Positions 1 to 8,537 are shown, numbered from the stretch's first letter. The stretch: 64,000 bases of DNA from DATFDN01 sp963762525 (GCA_963762525.1 CAVXKT010000011.1:310001-374000); one strand, 5' to 3'. Made by a program: numbers and translations. Notes: generated by a model not told the origin, from the sequence alone.

Positions 1-544
1 GATGCGCGCGCGCTCGGCGTCGAGACCGTCTATCAGGACCTCGCACTCGCTGACGAGCTGTCGGTCGGCGCCAATATCTTCCTCGGCCGCGAGCCGGTCC
101 GCCGCTGGTTTGGCCTGTTGCCGGGGATCGATAACCGCAAGATCCGCGCCGAGACCGACGCCCTGCTCGCCCGCATCGAGAGCCGCATCCCGCCCGGCGC
201 GCGCACCGTCTCGCGCCTCTCGGGCGGCCAGCGTCAGGCGGTAGCGATCGCGCGCGCGCTCTACTGGCTAGGCCAAGGTGGTGATCCTCGACGAGCCGAC
301 GGCGGCGCTCGCGGTGATGGAGCGCGAGCACGTCATCCAGCTCGCGCGCCAGCTGGCCGCCGAGGGCGTCGGCGTCATCTATATCGGCCACAACCTGATC
401 GAGATTCTGGAAGTCGCCGACCGCATCGCGGTGATGTATCGCGGCCGCATCGTGCATGTCACCCCGGCGGCGGAGACGACGCAGCAGGAACTGATCAAGT
501 ACATGACCGGCTTCAGCGAGACCGACGAAGCCGTCGCAGCCTGA
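1..544 (+). CDS. Sugar ABC transporter ATP-binding protein, 5'-truncated, frameshifted
   Basis: C-terminal part of an ATPase of the RbsA/XylG/MglA class, which energises import of a monosaccharide or related compound. The gene enters from the left edge in frame 1 and shows the ABC signature LSGGQRQAVAIARAL near 211-255. The frame then breaks near 270: the following Walker B stretch VVILDEPTAAL and the H-loop IGHNL read in frame 2 until the stop at 544. One lesion in the signature-Walker B interval therefore splits an otherwise normal ATPase. The binding protein starts 27 bp downstream and the permease follows, so this is the first visible gene of a three-gene importer operon. The family assignment is firm; the substrate cannot be told from sequence. 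Confidence 0.85.
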
Positions 545-570
545 CGCAACGAACAACAACGGAGGAAAGC

Positions 571-1573
571 GTGAAGAAACAGATCAGCGCGTTGGCGATC
601 GCCGCAAGCCTGGGCCTCGCCGTCCCCGGAACCGCCCTGGCGCAAGGCGATTTCAACGCCGCCCGGGTGGTGGTGATCGTCAAGGCGACCACCTCGCAGT
701 TCTGGGCCACCGTGTTCGACGGCGCCGACGCGGCGGCGAAGGTGCTGGGAGTGAAGCTCTCGAAGCTCGGCGCCCAGGCCGAGACCGACGTGGCCGGCGA
801 GGTCTCGGTGACGGAGAACGCCATCGCCTCCAAGCCGACCGCGATCGTCATCGCCGCCACCAACGCCCAGGCGCTCGCGCAGCCGATCGCCAACGCCACC
901 GCCGCCGGCATCCCGGTGATCGTCATCGATTCCAACGCCAACACGGACAAATACGTGACCTTCCTCGCCACCAATAACGTCACCGGCGGCGAGCGGGCGG
1001 CCGACGAGGCGGCTGCGTGCGTGCAGGCGCACACCGGCAAGCAGGAGGGCAATGTCGCCTATATGACGGCGCTGGCCGGCGCGCAGTCGCTGAACGATCG
1101 CGACAAGGGGTTTGTCGAGCAGCTGAAGAAGTATCCCGGCCTGAAGATCGTCGAGCACCGGGTCGGCAACAACGATCCGGCGCGGGCGCTGTCGGATGCC
1201 GAGGACATCCTCACCCGCCATCCCGATCTGGTGGCGCTGTTCGCCGACAACGAACTGGAGGGCGACGGCGCCGGGCGGGCGATCCAGGAGAAGAGCCTCG
1301 GCGCCAAGCTCTGCGCGGTGGCCTTCGACACCTCCGATCAGGAGGTGGCGTTCGTGCGCAACGGCAATCTCGACGGGCTGATCGTGCAGAATCCGTTCAT
1401 GATGGGCTATGCGGGCGTGTGGTACGGGCTCGCCGCCTCGAAGGGCGTGGTGTTTCCGAAATACGTCGACTTCGGGCGTCCATGTGGTGACCAAGGCGAA
1501 CATCAGCAGCCCGGCGATGGCGGGGCTGCTCGACCCGAAGAAGTACCAACTCACGCCGTTCCTCGGCGACTGA
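571..1573 (+). CDS. Sugar ABC transporter periplasmic substrate-binding protein (RbsB-like)
   Basis: Periplasmic binding protein of the ribose/galactose type (Peripla_BP_4-like fold). The GTG start at 571 is preceded by GGAGGA at 561-566. It has a Sec signal peptide (positive KK, hydrophobic core, cleavage after TALAQ). The mature part has the alternating pattern of this family, e.g. VVVIVKATTSQFW, IVIAATNAQAL and GIPVIVIDSNAN. The frame is broken near 1474: the last 33 codons (VHVVTKANISSPAMAG and the end LTPFLGD) read in frame 2 and end at TGA 1571-1573. Without that correction the reading frame would fuse into the permease, which is artificial. It lies between the ATPase and permease of the same importer. 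The ligand is unknown. Confidence 0.87.
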
Positions 1574-1584
1574 AGGAGGCGCCG

Positions 1585-2586
1585 ATGCGGCGCGCGATCA
1601 CCCTGCTCCGCCCGGCCCCGCCCCGCGAACGCGCCTCGGCGGGCCGGCTGCGCCATAATCTGCCGGTCGAAACCTGGGTCGTGCTCTGCACCGTGCTGCT
1701 GTGGATCGCGCTCGCGCTCGCCTCGCCGTTCTTCCTGACCACCGGAAACATCTTCAACATCATGCGGCAGGTCTCCGTCGACGCGATCATCGCCTACGGG
1801 GAGCTGTTCACCATCATCACCGCCGGAATCGATCTCTCGGTGGGCGCGGTCGCCGGGCTCACGGGGGTGGTGTTCGCATTGATGCTCTCGGCCGGAATGA
1901 ACGTGCTGCTCGCGGCGTTTCTGGTGCTGGTGCTCGGGCTGGTGATCGGCACGGTGAATGGCCTCGGGATCGACAAGCTCGGCATCCCGGCCTTCATCGT
2001 CACCCTGGCGGGGCTGCAAGGCTATCGCGGCCTCACCATGCTGGTTTCCGGCGGCATGACCGTCGCCGGTCTTCCGACATCGCTCGGGATCGTTGCGAAC
2101 ACGTCGGTCTTCGGCGTTCCGACGATGTTCGTCATCATGCTGATCTTCGCCTTGGGCTCACAGTATCTGCTCGGCGCCACGCGGCTCGGCCGCTACATGT
2201 ACGCGCTCGGCAGCAATATCGAGGCGGCACGGCGGGTCGGCGTCAACGTCACCCGGGTCACGTTGGCCGCTTACGGGCTGGCCGCGTTGTTCGCCACCAT
2301 CGCCGGCATGTTGCTGGTGGCGCGGCTGACGATGGGCAACCCGAATGCCGGATACGGGGCCGAGCTGCAGGCGATCGCCGCCGCGGTGGTGGGCGGCGCC
2401 AGCCTGTTCGGCGGCCGCGGCACCGTCGCCGGCTGCTTCATTGGCGCCGTGCTGTTCACCACCATCGGCAATGGCGCCAACCTGCTCGGCGTCAACTCGT
2501 TCTGGCAGATGGTGATCGAGGGCCTGCTGCTCGCCGGGGTGGTCTATCTCGACAACGTCCAGAAACGGCGCGCCAGCGGGGTGTAA
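1585..2586 (+). CDS. Sugar ABC transporter permease (RbsC-like)
   Basis: Inner-membrane permease of 333 residues, the normal length for the BPD_transp_2 family that includes RbsC. It starts at ATG 1585 with AAGGAGG at 1573-1579 overlapping the stop of the binding-protein gene. A cytoplasmic N-terminal segment is followed by eight to ten hydrophobic helices. The family motifs ITAGIDLSVG and GGASLFGGRG are both present, the latter near residue 275. This completes the ATPase-binding protein-permease set, so the three genes probably form one importer. No sugar kinase or dehydrogenase lies next to it, so the substrate stays open. Confidence 0.92.
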   Translation: MRRAITLLRPAPPRERASAGRLRHNLPVETWVVLCTVLLWIALALASPFFLTTGNIFNIMRQVSVDAIIAYGELFTIITAGIDLSVGAVAGLTGVVFALMLSAGMNVLLAAFLVLVLGLVIGTVNGLGIDKLGIPAFIVTLAGLQGYRGLTMLVSGGMTVAGLPTSLGIVANTSVFGVPTMFVIMLIFALGSQYLLGATRLGRYMYALGSNIEAARRVGVNVTRVTLAAYGLAALFATIAGMLLVARLTMGNPNAGYGAELQAIAAAVVGGASLFGGRGTVAGCFIGAVLFTTIGNGANLLGVNSFWQMVIEGLLLAGVVYLDNVQKRRASGV

Positions 2587-2657
2587 CGCTCAGACCAAGT
2601 TCGGACCAAGCCAAACTTTGCGACCACCACGGACGACCTTGGCTCGATGCTGAGGCG

Positions 2658-3107
2658 CTATTGATCAATCTGGGGCTCGACGAGCCTTGCCAAATTTCGC
2701 AGCGACTCCTGCCAACCGAGATAACAGGCTTCGGGTGGAATGGCGTCCGGCAGGCCTGCCTGCACAATATCCAGCTCGGTGCCGACCGATACCTTCTTCA
2801 GCGCCACCGTCACTTGAATCTCGCCGGGTAGGTTGGGGTCGTCGAACTTGTCCGTGTAGCGCAGGCGTTCGCCCGGAACGAGCTCAACATATTCGCCGCC
2901 AAACACATGGCTTTTGCCGTTAGTGAAGTTCCGGAAGGACACTTTAAACGTGCCGCCAACTCTCGGTTCCAAATCATGCACGGTGCAGGCAAACCCGTTT
3001 GGCGGCAGCCATTTCGCGAGCGCGTCCGCCTCGAGGAACGCGCGATAGACTTTCTCCGGGCTGGTTGCCAGAACCCGGTGCAAGCGGACGGTGTTGGGCA
3101 TGCTCAT
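2658..3107 (-). CDS. SRPBCC / AHSA1-like domain protein
   Basis: A 149-residue protein of the START-like SRPBCC superfamily, closest in pattern to the AHSA1 (Hsp90 ATPase activator homologue C-terminal) group. Typical features are the start RVLATSPEKVYRAFLEADALAKWL, with WLPPNGFACTV, GGEYVEL and RLRYTDKFDD, and a C-terminal W-x-E-SLRNLARLVE helix. These proteins form a hydrophobic ligand-binding cavity; the ligand is unknown here. It is the last gene of a minus-strand cluster that also holds YciI-like, VOC and GST genes and an ECF42-type sigma factor. SRPBCC proteins recur in such clusters, so co-regulation is likely but inferred. Confidence 0.85.
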   Translation of the reverse strand: MSMPNTVRLHRVLATSPEKVYRAFLEADALAKWLPPNGFACTVHDLEPRVGGTFKVSFRNFTNGKSHVFGGEYVELVPGERLRYTDKFDDPNLPGEIQVTVALKKVSVGTELDIVQAGLPDAIPPEACYLGWQESLRNLARLVEPQIDQ

Positions 3108-3144
3108 TTATCCTCATGAATTGCGGAACGGAGATTGCCGTTGA

Positions 3145-3510
3145 TCAGGCGCTTGGTATCGGCAGAACCGGCATGATCTCCACGGACTCCCCCGGAAAGA
3201 TCGTGAAATGCGGATGCTTCTCGAACAGCTTGGCCGCGGCGTCATGCGATTCGGCCCTCACGACCATGAAGGCGCCCATCTCGTTGCTCACGTCCTCGAT
3301 GCCGCGTTCGGTGATCTTCTTGGTTTTACCGAGCGGCCCGCCCATGGCGGAAACCGCCGCATGGTGCTCTTCGACCCAAGCTTTCCAGGCGACCATGCCC
3401 TCCTGTTCCTTGGCACGCCGTTTGGCTTCGGAAAGAGCCATCCACGTTTTCATGCGCGGGCTGGTTTTGCTGCCGAGGAACATCGCAAGATAGGTATTGT
3501 TGGTGGTCAT
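3145..3510 (-). CDS. YCII-related domain protein
   Basis: A 121-residue cytoplasmic protein without signal or membrane segment. The pattern YLAMFLG near the start, HHAAVSAMGGPLGKTKKI in the middle and FMVVRAESHDAAAKLFEKHP followed by VEIMPV near the end matches the YCII-related (ferredoxin-like, dimeric alpha-beta) family. In this family a strand-helix-strand unit ends in an exposed strand that often carries the last conserved residues. Biochemical roles are poorly known; YciI itself has weak hydrolase activity. ATG 3508-3510. It sits 37 bp upstream of the SRPBCC gene and downstream of a canonical YciI/DGPF protein in the same orientation. Confidence 0.7.
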   Translation of the reverse strand: MTTNNTYLAMFLGSKTSPRMKTWMALSEAKRRAKEQEGMVAWKAWVEEHHAAVSAMGGPLGKTKKITERGIEDVSNEMGAFMVVRAESHDAAAKLFEKHPHFTIFPGESVEIMPVLPIPSA

Positions 3511-3696
3511 TTGGTTTCCTCTCCTCTGCTGCTCACAGAGCGAAATAAGAGTTCAGTAGAGCGACGTAGGTGATTTCGACGCTCGCAGCCGCGCTGTCTT
3601 CGGCCTTCGCCGACATGAGCGCACCTTGCAGCACCGGTACCCGAGTTCTAACGACGGAATTGTTGCGCTGCGCCTCCGGCGGCCGGAGCAACAAGG

Positions 3697-4080
3697 TCAA
3701 TGTTCAGGCTGAGGCGCGGCCGCCGCGGGAGAGAAGGAGCGATATCCGGTCACGTCCAGCGCGCGAACCGGGCGCACTTCGATGCTGCCGTGTTTGGCGG
3801 GCGGGATGCGCGCCGCAATCGCGAGCGCCTCGTTCAGATCCCTGGCCTCGATAAGATAGAAGCCGGCGAGCAGCTCCTTTGTTTCGCAGAAAGGACCGTC
3901 GTACAACGCGGCCTTGCCGTTGCGCACGCGCACCGTAGTCGCGCTGTGCGCCGGGTGCAGCGGTTCGGCCGCGAGCAGGCGGCCGCTGCCTGCAAGCTCG
4001 CTCGCGAACTGGAAGCAGTCCCGATCCGGGCAGGCGCTCCAGTGCGCCTCGTCGAGATAGACCAGGCAGAGGTATTTCAT
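3697..4080 (-). CDS. YciI/DGPF domain protein
   Basis: A 127-residue YCII/DGPF family protein. The diagnostic elements are MKYLCLVYLDEAHW at the start, ALYDGPFCETKELLAGFYLIEARDLNEAL (the DGPF signature) in the middle and GSIEVRPVRALD at the end. DGPF proteins are the hallmark neighbours of ECF42 sigma factors and are thought to be part of their regulon. The molecular function is not established. In this locus the protein lies between the VOC gene (22 bp upstream) and the second YCII-like gene. The sequence is intact. Confidence 0.88.
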   Translation of the reverse strand: MKYLCLVYLDEAHWSACPDRDCFQFASELAGSGRLLAAEPLHPAHSATTVRVRNGKAALYDGPFCETKELLAGFYLIEARDLNEALAIAARIPPAKHGSIEVRPVRALDVTGYRSFSPAAAAPQPEH

Positions 4081-4101
4081 CCTTCCCTCCGTTTCGTGGC
4101 G

Positions 4102-4533
4102 TCAGGAGGCAAGGCGCAGGTCGATCAGCCCGCCGTTGACGATCCAGTGGCAACCGAATCGGTCGTTCACCATGCCGAATTTCTTGGCCCAGAACGCGTC
4201 GCTGAACGGCATCGTCACGGTGCCACCCTCGGCGAACGCATCGAAGACCTGCTGCGCCTTCTCGACGCTATCGTAGTTGAGCGCGATCGAGACGCCGTGG
4301 ATGCCTTGATAGGGCATGCCGGGCGGGCAGTCGCCGGCGTAGAGCGCGGTGCCGTCCTCGAGTTCGAGCCGGGCGTGCATGATGCGGTCGAGGTGCTCGG
4401 GCGGGCAACGGTCGGCGAAGGGCGATTGCCGGTTCGTCATGATGCCGAGCCTGCCGTGCAGGACCTCCGCGTAGAAGCGCATCGCGTCCGCGCAGGTGCC
4501 GTCGAAGGCGAGGTAGGGGATCGGTTGCACCAT
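4102..4533 (-). CDS. VOC family (PhnB-like) protein
   Basis: A 143-residue vicinal-oxygen-chelate protein of the PhnB/3-demethylubiquinone-methyltransferase-like group. It starts QPIPYLAFDGTCADAMRFYAEVL, has MHARLELEDGTALYAGD in the middle and ends with SDAFWAKKFGMVNDRFG and W-x-VNGG. These features mark the paired beta-alpha-beta-beta-beta modules and the conserved F-W-x-x-x-F-G-x-x-x-D-x-F-G-x-x-W element. Members usually lack a proven reaction. It is intact, starts at ATG 4531-4533, and sits inside the ECF42-associated cluster, in which VOC proteins are common. Confidence 0.88.
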   Translation of the reverse strand: MVQPIPYLAFDGTCADAMRFYAEVLHGRLGIMTNRQSPFADRCPPEHLDRIMHARLELEDGTALYAGDCPPGMPYQGIHGVSIALNYDSVEKAQQVFDAFAEGGTVTMPFSDAFWAKKFGMVNDRFGCHWIVNGGLIDLRLAS

Positions 4534-4594
4534 CGGTTTGTTCCTTCTGAGTGTTTGAACGTTGGCGTCGGCGGCAATGGCCCGGGACCGCCGG

Positions 4595-5249
4595 TCAGTC
4601 CCGATCCGGCGCGCCGGGCGGGAACAGCCGGCGATAGGGGCGGGCGTCGTCGACGCAGCGCGCGACCGGCGGGAGCGCGAGCAGGGCCGCGCGCCAGCCG
4701 GCGAGGCGCGGGCAGCCTTCCGTCGCGATCGGGAGCACCCAGTCGGCGTAGAACAGCGACGGCGCCGCCGCACAGGTGACGAGCGTGACGGCCGGGGGCT
4801 CGCCCTCCGCTTCCAGCCACGTCTCGAGCCAGCGGTAGGCGCGGGCGAGCGCTTGCCGTGCGGCGGCGATTTCCGCCTGGTCGGGTGCCGCGGGGGCGGC
4901 GAGATGTGCCTGCACCACGCGGACCATGTTTGCCATGACGTAATTGTCGAACACTCGGTCGAGCATGCGTATGTGCGCGGCGGTGGTAGGGTCGGCCGGG
5001 AGAAGCGTGCGGCCTTCCGCACGAAGTCACGGCCAGGTATTCGATAATGCCGGTCGCTTCGAACACGGCCTTCTCGCCATCTAGCAGCAACGGGAATTTG
5101 CCGGCAGGCGTGTGCTGCTGCACGACAGCCTGATTTTCCGGGTGCTCGGGGTCGAGCATGCGGAAGGTGAACGGCAGCGCGTGCGCGTAAAGCGGGATCA
5201 GCGCCTTCCAGGTGTAGGACGAAAACGGGTGGCCGAAGAGCTGCAACAT
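4595..5249 (-). CDS. Glutathione S-transferase family protein, frameshifted
   Basis: A glutathione S-transferase of about 215 residues. The N-terminal thioredoxin-like half begins MLQLFGHPFSSYTWKALIPLY and reaches GKFPLLLDGEKAVFEATGIIEYLAV, which includes the cis-proline and the E-A/S-x-x-I glutathione-contact region. The reading frame is lost between about 4990 and 5030; the helical C-terminal half (from MLDRVFDNYVMANMVRVVQ to PGAPDRD) continues in another frame to the stop at 4595. Both halves are well preserved, so one small indel explains the break. The likely role is glutathione conjugation or peroxide handling. It lies 31 bp downstream of the sigma factor gene. Confidence 0.82.
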
Positions 5250-5279
5250 CGGGAATCTCCGTTCGGGGCCGCTGCCCCT

Positions 5280-6590
5280 CTACTCACTCGTCGAACAGCC
5301 AGGCGGGGATTCGACAGTCGGACCGGAATCTCTTTCAGGCGCGAGTTCGGCGAGGCGGCGCCGCAGGAAGCGGCGTTCCGGCTCCTGCCGCGCGAGATCG
5401 AGCGCGCGCGTGTAGGAGACGCGCGCTTCGGCAATGCGGCCGGCACGGCGGCAGAGATCGGCATGCGCGGCATGCGTCAGGTGATAGGTGGCAAGCGGCG
5501 CTTCGGTAAGCATCGGCTCGATCTGCGCGAGCCCGGCTTCCGGGCCATCGCGCATGGCGATGGCGACGGCGCGGTTGAGCGCGACGACCGCCGAGGGCTC
5601 GCGTTGCAGCAGCCGGTCGTAGAGGCCGGCGATCTGCGCCCAATCGGTTTCCGCTGCAGTTCCCGCTTCGGAATGGACGGCGACGATCGCGGCCTGCAGC
5701 GCGTAGGGACCGTGGCCCGGGGTACGCAGCGCGTCGAGCGCCATGGTGCTGCCGATTTCTAGTTCCCGTGCGTCCCAGAGCGACCGATCCTGTTGTTCGA
5801 GCGGAATCAGGTCGCCGGCGCCGTCGGTGCGGGCGTCGCGGCGCGCGTGGTGCAGCAGCATCAGCGCCAGCAGGCCGCGCACCTCGGATTCGGGACAGAG
5901 CCGCAGCAGCAGCCGGCCGAGCCGGATGGCTTCGGCGGCGAGATCGAGGCGCAGCGCGTGCGCGCCGCTGCTGGCGCAATAGCCTTCGTTGAACACGAGA
6001 TAGATCACGCGCAGCACGCTATCGAGACGCGGGGCGAACTGGTCGGGCTCGGGAACCTCGTAGGGGATGCGGGCGTCGCGGATTTTCGCCTTGGCGCGGA
6101 CGATGCGCTGGGCCAGCGTGGACGGGGTGGTGAGGAACGCGCGGGCGATTTCCTCGGTGGCGAAGCCACAGACCTCGCGCAGGGTGAGCGCGATGCGCGC
6201 CTCTTCCGAAAGACTCGGGTGACAGCAGGTGAAGATCAGGCGCAGGCGGTCGTCCTCGATCGTTTCCTGCTCGCCTTGGCCGGGGGCGGGATCGGGGATC
6301 TGCTCGACGATCTCAGCGTGGTCGTCGATGCTGGCGAAGCGGGCGTCGCGGCGGAGCCGGTCGATCGCCTTGAAGCGGCCGACGGAGACGAGCCAGGCGA
6401 CCGGGTTGGCGGGCACACCGTCGCGCGGCCATTGCTCGGCGGCCGCGATGAACGCGTCATGTTCGGCTTCCTCGGCCCGTTCGAAGCTGCCGAGCAGCCG
6501 GACGAGCGTAGCGAAAATGCGTCGCCCGTCGCGGCGGTAGACCGCCTCGAGCGAGGCGACGCCCTCGGAACTTAATGCTCCCGGGCGCAC
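5280..6590 (-). CDS. ECF42-type RNA polymerase sigma factor
   Basis: Extracytoplasmic-function sigma factor with the long C-terminal TPR-like extension that defines group ECF42. The sigma-2 region spans roughly residues 10-85 (SFERAEEAEHDAF, EQWPRDGVPANPVAWL) and sigma-4 roughly 120-180 (LTLREVCGFATEEIARAFL). After it come NEGYCASSGAHALRLDLAAEAIRLGRLL and LLALMLLHHARR, typical of this group. I place the start at GTG 6588-6590 (436 aa), because codons further upstream belong to a neighbouring YciI-like reading frame; the start is not certain. No anti-sigma gene is seen, as is usual in this group, where the C-terminal domain is thought to control activity. Neighbouring YciI/DGPF genes are the expected regulon. 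Confidence 0.88.
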   Translation of the reverse strand: MRPGALSSEGVASLEAVYRRDGRRIFATLVRLLGSFERAEEAEHDAFIAAAEQWPRDGVPANPVAWLVSVGRFKAIDRLRRDARFASIDDHAEIVEQIPDPAPGQGEQETIEDDRLRLIFTCCHPSLSEEARIALTLREVCGFATEEIARAFLTTPSTLAQRIVRAKAKIRDARIPYEVPEPDQFAPRLDSVLRVIYLVFNEGYCASSGAHALRLDLAAEAIRLGRLLLRLCPESEVRGLLALMLLHHARRDARTDGAGDLIPLEQQDRSLWDARELEIGSTMALDALRTPGHGPYALQAAIVAVHSEAGTAAETDWAQIAGLYDRLLQREPSAVVALNRAVAIAMRDGPEAGLAQIEPMLTEAPLATYHLTHAAHADLCRRAGRIAEARVSYTRALDLARQEPERRFLRRRLAELAPERDSGPTVESPPGCSTSE

Positions 6591-6690
6591 GCGAGAGTGT
6601 CTTCGTGCAGCGCGCAGGGCTCGCGCATGAGGACTTCGTCGAAATCCTCCATGCCGAACAACGGCCGGACTTCGATCTCCCGGGAACGTC
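6572..6690 (-). pseudogene. C-terminal remnant of a YciI/DGPF protein
   Basis: The codons just before the sigma factor read REIEVRPLFGMEDFDEVL and then an acidic tail that ends at TAA 6572-6574. I-E-V-R-P followed by a short acidic tail is the characteristic last strand of YCII/DGPF proteins, e.g. the intact paralogue nearby ends with SIEVRPVRALD. No DGPF core is visible upstream (to about 6890), where the sequence is not recognisable. The remnant overlaps the sigma gene start, an arrangement expected of a former DGPF-sigma transcriptional pair. I read this as a gene truncated at its 5' side. Confidence 0.6.
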
Positions 6691-6939
6691 GAGACAACAC
6701 TGATCCCACCCCTGATCGAACGGCGCAATCGGATTTCGACACGCGCATGGCACTCCCGCCAGCAGGCTGTTCGACCTCGCAGGACATCGTTCCCTGTCCG
6801 CTTTTACCGGAGGCCGTTCCCGAGCGGACGGACCGCTTTCCACCCGGAGTCGACCTATTGCCAGTTGCCATCTGACAGATTTTGCCCACCAAATATTAGC
6901 CCGATCGCGGGACACCCGACAAATCCCTGGTCTTCAGCC

Positions 6940-7135
6940 GCGCGGCAGCGTGGAGGCGAAAGAATCCACGCGCTCGCCGTTCTCGATGCGCTCGCGCATT
7001 CACCCGGAAGGGCCGACCGGGTGGTCACGCCAACTCCGTGCGACTGCGCGAACTGCTCGGCGATCCGGCCGATCAACTCGCGCAGGCTCCCGGCACCATA
7101 AACCACCAGATTGTCCGCACGCGCGGGCCGTCGTT
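6940..7135 (-). pseudogene. N-terminal fragment of a ModA-like substrate-binding protein
   Basis: On the minus strand, PARADNLVVYGAGSLREL begins right after the stop of trmO and continues IGRIAEQFAQSHGVGVTTR. This is the first strand-helix unit of a molybdate/tungstate-type periplasmic binding protein, including what looks like the residue cleavage site ARA|D. The next family block, F-G-P-S-G-x-M-R-E-R-I-E, survives only after a frame change and an in-frame TGA (GPSG, stop, MRERIENGERVDSFAS). After about 6950 the similarity is lost. Signal peptide, middle and C-terminal domains are missing. It is a non-functional remnant. Confidence 0.6.
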
Positions 7136-7160
7136 GGATCAGGGATCGCCGACCTGGAAA

Positions 7161-7589
7161 TCACCCGCTTGCGGCAATCGGGGAAAACAGCGTGCGGTCC
7201 GGCTTGAGGTCGAGCAGGGTGTCCCGTCCAGGCACTCGAGCCCCCCGAACCAGCACCGTTCCGCCCTCGATGCCGACCAGCCGGGCAATGGAAGTCCCGA
7301 GCGGGTTGGGCCGCGCCGGGGAGCGCAGTGAGAACGTGCCGCGCGCATTCCCGTCATTGGTCGGGCTTTGCAGCACCAGATCGCGGCGTGAGAGGTGTAG
7401 CCAGTAGATCACCTCGATCCGCTCGTAGCGATCCAGGCCGTCGAGCGCCCGCTGCCACGGCTCGAAGACCTCGATACGGCACAGCGGCCCATCCTCGCGT
7501 CCCTGCCGAGGCGTGACCATGCGGGAGGTCCACGGCGTACGGATGCGCCCGACGAACGTCAGCCCGGCGTCGGTGGCGGGTGGCGGCAA
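7161..7589 (-). CDS. trmO: tRNA (N6-threonylcarbamoyladenosine(37)-N6)-methyltransferase family protein (TrmO/TsaA-like)
   Basis: A 142-residue protein of the TsaA/TrmO (UPF0066) family, which methylates t6A37 of some tRNAs using S-adenosylmethionine. Diagnostic parts are FVGRIRTPW at the start, CRIEVFEPWQRALDGLDRYERIEVIYWLHLSRRDL and GTFSLRSPARPNPLGTSIARL, which contains the R-S-P-x-R-P-N-P motif. The chosen start is TTG 7587-7589, because an in-frame stop lies a few codons upstream and no ATG is available. A non-ATG start is therefore likely. The gene is intact but embedded in a patch of decayed molybdenum-related genes. In some genomes TsaA-like genes accompany metal or pterin genes; here that association may be chance. 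Confidence 0.8.
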   Translation of the reverse strand: MPPPATDAGLTFVGRIRTPWTSRMVTPRQGREDGPLCRIEVFEPWQRALDGLDRYERIEVIYWLHLSRRDLVLQSPTNDGNARGTFSLRSPARPNPLGTSIARLVGIEGGTVLVRGARVPGRDTLLDLKPDRTLFSPIAASG

Positions 7590-7666
7590 GACGGCAATCT
7601 CGGCCGGTCGGATCTCGTTTCACGAACCATGCGGCTCAGCCGGCGAACAAGTTCATGGTGTCGCCC

Positions 7667-8191
7667 TCAATGCGGTGCCGTCGGAGCAAAGACCGCGATG
7701 CGGATCACGTCGCGCACACTTCGCACGCCGCGCCGATCTCCGGGCACCACGACGCGAAAGTGCTCCGGGCCAAGCGACCGACCGTTCTCCCGCTCCGCCA
7801 AGATCACCTGCTTACCCTCGAGCGCCGGCGAGATCTCGCCGAGGCCGAGCGCCGCCGCGTATCCGTTGCTTCCGGTAATCAGGACGATCTAACGCGCTTG
7901 GGCGCGGGGCGTGCTCGGATCGACGAGGTGCGAATGATCAAGGACGGTCCACAGCAACGGGCCCTCGAAGACCCGGCGGAGACCGGGTTCGAAGGACGCC
8001 GTGAGCTGCATGGCGGGAAGTTGTGCGAGCGCCTCGGCCGTCAGGGCGGCCGGCCGTCCCGAATCTCCGACCAACTCCATCGCCGCCCCGTCCTTTGCCG
8101 CGCCGGCGCCTGCCGGATCGGCGCCGAACGACGGTGCGGTCGCAAGGCAGGCGAGCAGCATCGGCGCCATCACTGCGAGAGCGCGGTGCAT
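7667..8191 (-). pseudogene. Molybdopterin-binding oxidoreductase-domain protein, interrupted by amber codon
   Basis: Exported protein of about 174 residues with signal peptide MHRALAVMAPMLLACLATAPSFGA. The body (MELVGDSGRPAALTAEALAQLP, GPLLWTVLDHSHLVDP) is of the small molybdopterin-binding-domain type that serves as an exported partner or remnant of molybdoenzymes. At 7889-7891 an in-frame TAG stops translation after 100 codons. The same frame then continues IVLITGSNGYAAAL, LEGKQVILAERENG and VVVPGDRRGVRSVRDVIRIAVFA to TGA 7667-7669, the usual C-terminus of the family. A single nonsense change separates two intact halves. It could be true decay, an assembly error or, less likely, readthrough. 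Confidence 0.72.
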
Positions 8192-8200
8192 GCCGAGCGC

Positions 8201-8407
8201 CTACTTCGCCACCATGACGTCGGAGGCTTTGATGACGGCGATCGCCTCGTCGCCGACCTTCAGCGCCAGCTCGTCGATGGCCTCGTTGGTGATCGACGAC
8301 GTGACGACGATACCATTGCCGATGTCGATCCGCACATGACCGGTGGTCTGCCCCTTCTGCACGGCGAGCACCTTGCCTTTGATCTGATTGCGGGCACTAA
8401 GTTTCAT
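8201..8407 (-). CDS. Mop-type molybdate/tungstate-binding TOBE protein
   Basis: A 68-residue molbindin: MKLSARNQIKGKVLAVQKG at the N-terminus, TGHVRIDIGNGIVVTSSITNEAIDEL in the middle and GDEAIAVIKASDVMVAK at the end. S-A-R-N-x-x-x-G-x-V and S-I-T-N are the oxyanion-contact motifs of TOBE/Mop proteins, which form hexamers that store molybdate or tungstate. The gene is intact and follows the usual single-domain length. Next to ModA-like fragments and a molybdopterin-domain protein it supports a former molybdenum-related locus. The ATG at 8405-8407 has no strong upstream ribosome site. Confidence 0.92.
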   Translation of the reverse strand: MKLSARNQIKGKVLAVQKGQTTGHVRIDIGNGIVVTSSITNEAIDELALKVGDEAIAVIKASDVMVAK

Positions 8408-8537
8408 TCGATTCCTCCCGGCTTCCCGACTTCCGCCTGCCGGAGCTCGATAGAGCGCCGCGGCTGCCGGAACATACCGATGCCGGCCATTTCTTTCAGC
8501 CCCCGAGGATCGGGAGAACGGGTCGGGCCTGACACGC

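Noticed and set aside
379..2019. Long antisense reading frame opposite the sugar transporter genes
   Set aside because: It is a GC-rich shadow of clearly homologous transporter genes; its own translation is rich in Arg, His and Gly with no family match. Many similar antisense frames occur in the window.
118..2586. Apparent fusion of ATPase, binding protein and permease into one 822-residue protein
   Set aside because: The frame crosses two frameshifts (about 270 and 1474). The binding protein and permease each have their own ribosome site and start, so the fusion is artificial.
7889..7891. Pyrrolysine or suppressed amber codon
   Set aside because: No methylamine methyltransferase context and no pylTSBCD genes are in the window. 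A substitution or error explains the TAG better.
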